Source: Ignavibacteriota bacterium
GTDB lineage: Bacteria > Bacteroidota > Ignavibacteria > Palsa-1295
Direction of reading: 5' to 3'
DNA length: 10,656 nt
Assembly (NCBI GenBank): GCA_025357895.1
Contig: JANYLL010000153.1
Location: 1-10,656, forward strand
Positions 8,360 to 10,656 of this stretch are shown here, piece after piece (within the stretch, counting starts at the first letter, position 1; each line of letters opens with the position of its first letter). Position numbers and translations under genes: made by a program. The notes under the pieces are model-generated. The model saw only the letters and a list, made by a program, of their open reading frames with translations, did not search any database and was not told the DNA's origin.

Positions 8360-8379
8360 TACCATATATAAATGGTACT
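8358..8379. terminator. Bidirectional terminator-like hairpin between convergent genes
   Basis: AGTACCAT (8358-8365) and ATGGTACT (8372-8379) form a perfect 8-bp stem with a 6-nt AT-only loop. It includes the last two bases of the MFS stop codon and ends 1 nt before the stop codon of the convergent cytochrome gene. T-rich tails are weak on the plus strand (cTTAATCATTT) and short on the minus strand (aTTTTG), so termination strength is uncertain. Confidence 0.55.
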
Positions 8380-8380
8380 C

Positions 8381-8806
8381 TTAATCATTTGGAGCGCCAC
8401 GTTTGATCCAACTGATAATTGCATCGATCTGATCTTGGGGAAGACGATCATGTCTCGATGGCATTAACTCACCAAAGCCATTGCCATTGGTCTGTTCAAG
8501 TGTAATTTTCGTTACGAGAAAACTCGCTTCCGGCTTATATGGAACCACGAGGACTTTGTAGTTCAGACTTCTTGCCGAATCATTGGTGATCTCATGATTG
8601 AATAACAATTGGTTATATGCACTATCAGCTTTTAGCCATAGAAATGGACCTTTTGTCCCATCGCCATGACAACTACTTGAAGCACAATGAGAACTAAGAG
8701 TTTGCTTTTCGATAGCGGAAAATTTATCAGAAAGCACCGGATAGTTATATACACATCCGGCGTAGGTTAACAAGAAGAAGATGATGATTACAGAACCTCT
8801 TTGCAT
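8381..8806 (-). CDS. Small c-type cytochrome-like lipoprotein with CX4CH haem motif
   Basis: A 141-residue exported protein. Residues 5-17 are hydrophobic (SVIIIFFLLTYAG) with C18 in a lipobox-like TYAGC, suggesting a lipoprotein, though Y at -3 is atypical. HCASSSCHGDG (about residues 40-50) is an expanded haem-attachment motif, CX4CH instead of CXXCH, as found in a group of cytochrome-like domains in FCB and related phyla. Near the C-terminus, ELMPSRHDRLPQDQIDAIISWIKRGAP is the typical cytochrome c end, with the Met of LMPS as probable distal haem ligand. It is likely a one-haem electron carrier or haem-binding protein at the envelope. It lies 14 bp downstream of the FG-GAP gene on the same strand, so the two are probably co-transcribed. 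ATG at 8806 puts the signal sequence at residue 5; no strong Shine-Dalgarno is seen. Confidence 0.85.
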   Translation of the reverse strand: MQRGSVIIIFFLLTYAGCVYNYPVLSDKFSAIEKQTLSSHCASSSCHGDGTKGPFLWLKADSAYNQLLFNHEITNDSARSLNYKVLVVPYKPEASFLVTKITLEQTNGNGFGELMPSRHDRLPQDQIDAIISWIKRGAPND

Positions 8807-8820
8807 ACTTTCATCATCTG

Positions 8821-10590
8821 CTACTCTTTAACAAATCGTTTGGTGACGATATTTCCTGCCGACGTGATTCGCAGTACATAGCATCCGGGTTTTAAATTAC
8901 TCACTGAAAGCGAAAACGTGCTTTCATTACATTTTTCATCGATCTGCCTGATACCAAGCATATCATAGATCTCGAAACGTTTCGAAACCGAAGCATCAGA
9001 AGTATTCACATTCAGGATATTCCGTGCCGGAGATGGATATATTTTGATCTGCTCCTTAGACTGAGCGGTTGGAGCCGAATGTACTACGCTTTTTATAACC
9101 GTATCTTCGGTATAATGAATGATCTGGTCTGCAGCTATATTAAAATATTTATTGATCGTTCGATTGCGATGTTTATCGCAGGGCCAATAAACTATAATCG
9201 AATCAGCCATCGAAAGTTCTCCAAGGCCCACATGCTGCATCAGCGAGTTCTGAGAACCAAAACCACCTCCGGTTGAAACCTGACGTGAGTGACGAATTCC
9301 GCCTGCCCAAACATCAACGATCGTTCCAATACCTTCTTTTGCCGTTCGTACAGCTGTAAATCTCATCTCAAGCCAATGAGAAGGAATTTCTGTATCCGGT
9401 GTGATATTTTTCAATAAACGAAAATCATGTGTTGTTAATCCGCTCGTTCCTAATGAAGCAAAGCAGAGATCAATTTTTCCGTCATGATTATAATCTATGT
9501 AAGCCCCACCCCTTCCGCCGATATCAAGGGTCATCTTTTTTCCAAATCGGTCGATCAGAGCATAATCAGTAAAATCTTCGAAGAAATTACCGATGTTACG
9601 AAAAAATATGGACGTGTCTGATCTGTTCTGATTTGCAAGCCAGGGAGAGATACCACCTTCGTACCCATGTACGATCATCGCATCTTCCCATCCGTTATTA
9701 TCAAAATCACCAAAAACAGGAGTCCATGTCGTTGTCATGTAACTGCCATGACGTTCATACCCATTTGAGCCAACACCGGGAGGAAGATTTCCGCCCTGCA
9801 CTATTTTGGATATAACATCTGTAAAAGTATTATCACCGTTATTTTTGAAAAAACGCTCCGGTCCAATAGACGTCTCATAGAAATCAAAATTACCATCGCG
9901 ATTATAATCATTTGGAGCGATGCCCATACAGAATACATGCGCTGCAAGACCGAGTTCTTTCGTAACGTCTACAAATTTTGCTTCGCCTGTTTCCATCAGC
10001 AAATTTTTAAAGACCTGATTAGGTGTCAGGTCAACGCCGAAGTCATTCCCTACGAACAGATCAAGATCACCATCGCGGTCGTAATCAAAAAACAGAGCGA
10101 TGTTCGATGTTCCCGTATCACCATCCACTTTGAATTCTACGGCACGTTCGGTAAATGTCCCGTTACCGTTATTTACATAGAACCAGTTCGGAAATCCTTT
10201 ATGTGCATAACCGGTATCACTGGTCCCGGTAGTAAGAAACTTTGATTCCTCAATCCACCGTGATACATAAAAATCATTGTAGCCGTCACCATTGAAATCC
10301 CCGAACGATGAACTGTTACTTTCATTCTGAGCTAATGGGAAGTTTAGATTGGCAAGCCTTGTTCTATCGGTAAATGTACCATCGCCATTATTATGCCAGA
10401 GAATATCTCTGTTCTCGCAGCATACATAAATATCCGGAAAACCGTCATTGTCATAATCAAATGCGGAGCCGCCGCGAGGAAATATTCTTCTATCAGGTGA
10501 GTGAATAGCAAAACTACTTGTCGCAACATTCTTGAAGGTGCCGTCATGCATATTTAAAAACAGTTTATCGGAATCCAGACCGCCGGGCAA
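8821..10590 (-). CDS. FG-GAP/VCBS repeat protein with ASPIC/UnbV domain and type IX secretion tail (5' part interrupted)
   Basis: The continuous frame covers 589 codons, formally from TTG at 10590, but that codon lies inside an FG-GAP repeat and is unlikely to be the true start. Six Ca-binding FG-GAP/VCBS repeats with DxDxDG loops are visible: DYDNDGFPDIYV, DFNGDGYNDFYV, DYDRDGDLDLFVGND, DYNRDGNFDFYE, DFDNNGWEDAMI, DYNHDGKIDLCF, predicting a beta-propeller. Around residues 415-490 is an ASPIC/UnbV domain (GIGTIVDVWAGG, STGGGFGSQNSLMQHVGLGE, IIVYWPCDK). Residues ~515-589 are a Por_Secre_tail sorting domain (IKIYPSPARN ... FEIYDMLG ... LKPGCYVLRI ... RFVKE), so the protein should cross the outer membrane by the type IX system. 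The layout matches CRTAC1/UnbV-type proteins of Bacteroidota. A partner cytochrome gene follows after 14 bp. Function beyond adhesion or surface binding is not known. Confidence 0.9.
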   Translation of the reverse strand: MPGGLDSDKLFLNMHDGTFKNVATSSFAIHSPDRRIFPRGGSAFDYDNDGFPDIYVCCENRDILWHNNGDGTFTDRTRLANLNFPLAQNESNSSSFGDFNGDGYNDFYVSRWIEESKFLTTGTSDTGYAHKGFPNWFYVNNGNGTFTERAVEFKVDGDTGTSNIALFFDYDRDGDLDLFVGNDFGVDLTPNQVFKNLLMETGEAKFVDVTKELGLAAHVFCMGIAPNDYNRDGNFDFYETSIGPERFFKNNGDNTFTDVISKIVQGGNLPPGVGSNGYERHGSYMTTTWTPVFGDFDNNGWEDAMIVHGYEGGISPWLANQNRSDTSIFFRNIGNFFEDFTDYALIDRFGKKMTLDIGGRGGAYIDYNHDGKIDLCFASLGTSGLTTHDFRLLKNITPDTEIPSHWLEMRFTAVRTAKEGIGTIVDVWAGGIRHSRQVSTGGGFGSQNSLMQHVGLGELSMADSIIVYWPCDKHRNRTINKYFNIAADQIIHYTEDTVIKSVVHSAPTAQSKEQIKIYPSPARNILNVNTSDASVSKRFEIYDMLGIRQIDEKCNESTFSLSVSNLKPGCYVLRITSAGNIVTKRFVKE

Positions 10591-10656
10591 ATAGATATCG
10601 TCCCAGCCATCGGCATCGAGATCTTAAACTACGACACCGGGTCCGTCATCGAGTTC
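10591..10656 (-). pseudogene. Upstream fragment of the FG-GAP gene, cut by in-frame TAA and window edge
   Basis: Reading on past 10590 in the same frame gives DLDADGWDDIYLPGGLDSDK, a further FG-GAP repeat, but it is preceded by TAA at 10624-10626. Upstream of the stop the same frame reads ELDDGPGVVV, as expected just before such a repeat. The gene therefore very likely started outside the window and is split by one stop codon, either a nonsense mutation or a sequence error. Confidence 0.7.

Noticed and set aside
9079..10245. Plus-strand open frames across the FG-GAP gene
   Set aside because: Shadows of the minus-strand coding frame, which has clear domains throughout.

Overview
This 10.7 kb window looks like a chromosomal segment from the Bacteroidota / Ignavibacteria / Kapabacteria side of the FCB group. 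The clues are a type IX secretion C-terminal sorting domain on a secreted FG-GAP protein, a double-propeller/Y_Y_Y sensor kinase of the kind common in that group, Bacteroidota-like -7 promoter boxes (TAnnTTTG) just before two start codons, and a lack of clear Shine-Dalgarno sequences. I cannot place it to species.

Layout. (1) Positions 1-3759, minus strand: a two-component pair. A 1053-residue membrane sensor histidine kinase comes first, followed 30 bp later by a NarL/LuxR-type response regulator whose last codons run off the left edge. (2) Positions 3760-4265: a 506-bp divergent intergenic region with a 14-bp palindrome, two overlapping and mutually exclusive hairpins, and a Bacteroidota-like promoter ending almost at the next start codon. 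(3) Positions 4266-5981, plus strand: a cytosolic TIR - TolB-like - TPR protein. (4) Positions 5982-7161: about 1.2 kb with no intact gene. Its first part is a decayed DUF72 (YecE-like) gene readable only by hopping between frames; the rest appears non-coding. (5) Positions 7162-8359, plus strand: an MFS transporter whose first ~35 codons lie in a different frame from the rest because of one extra C at 7267-7271. (6) Positions 8381-10656, minus strand: a convergent two-gene unit encoding a large FG-GAP/UnbV-type secreted protein (interrupted by an in-frame TAA at 10624-10626 close to the right edge) and, 14 bp downstream, a small lipoprotein-like c-type cytochrome with an expanded CX4CH haem motif. 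A perfect 8-bp hairpin overlaps the MFS stop codon between the convergent units.

How they may work together. The kinase and regulator form a standard signalling pair whose ligand is not evident. The TIR protein is transcribed away from them across a dyad-rich spacer, so the regulator is a candidate (unproven) controller of it. The FG-GAP protein and cytochrome are probably co-transcribed, both exported, and may act together at the cell envelope. Three separate lesions (DUF72 decay, the MFS frameshift, the FG-GAP stop) lie in the right-hand half of the window. The DUF72 lesion is clearly real decay. The other two are single events that could be sequencing or assembly errors. No RNA genes, CRISPR arrays or transposase genes were seen.
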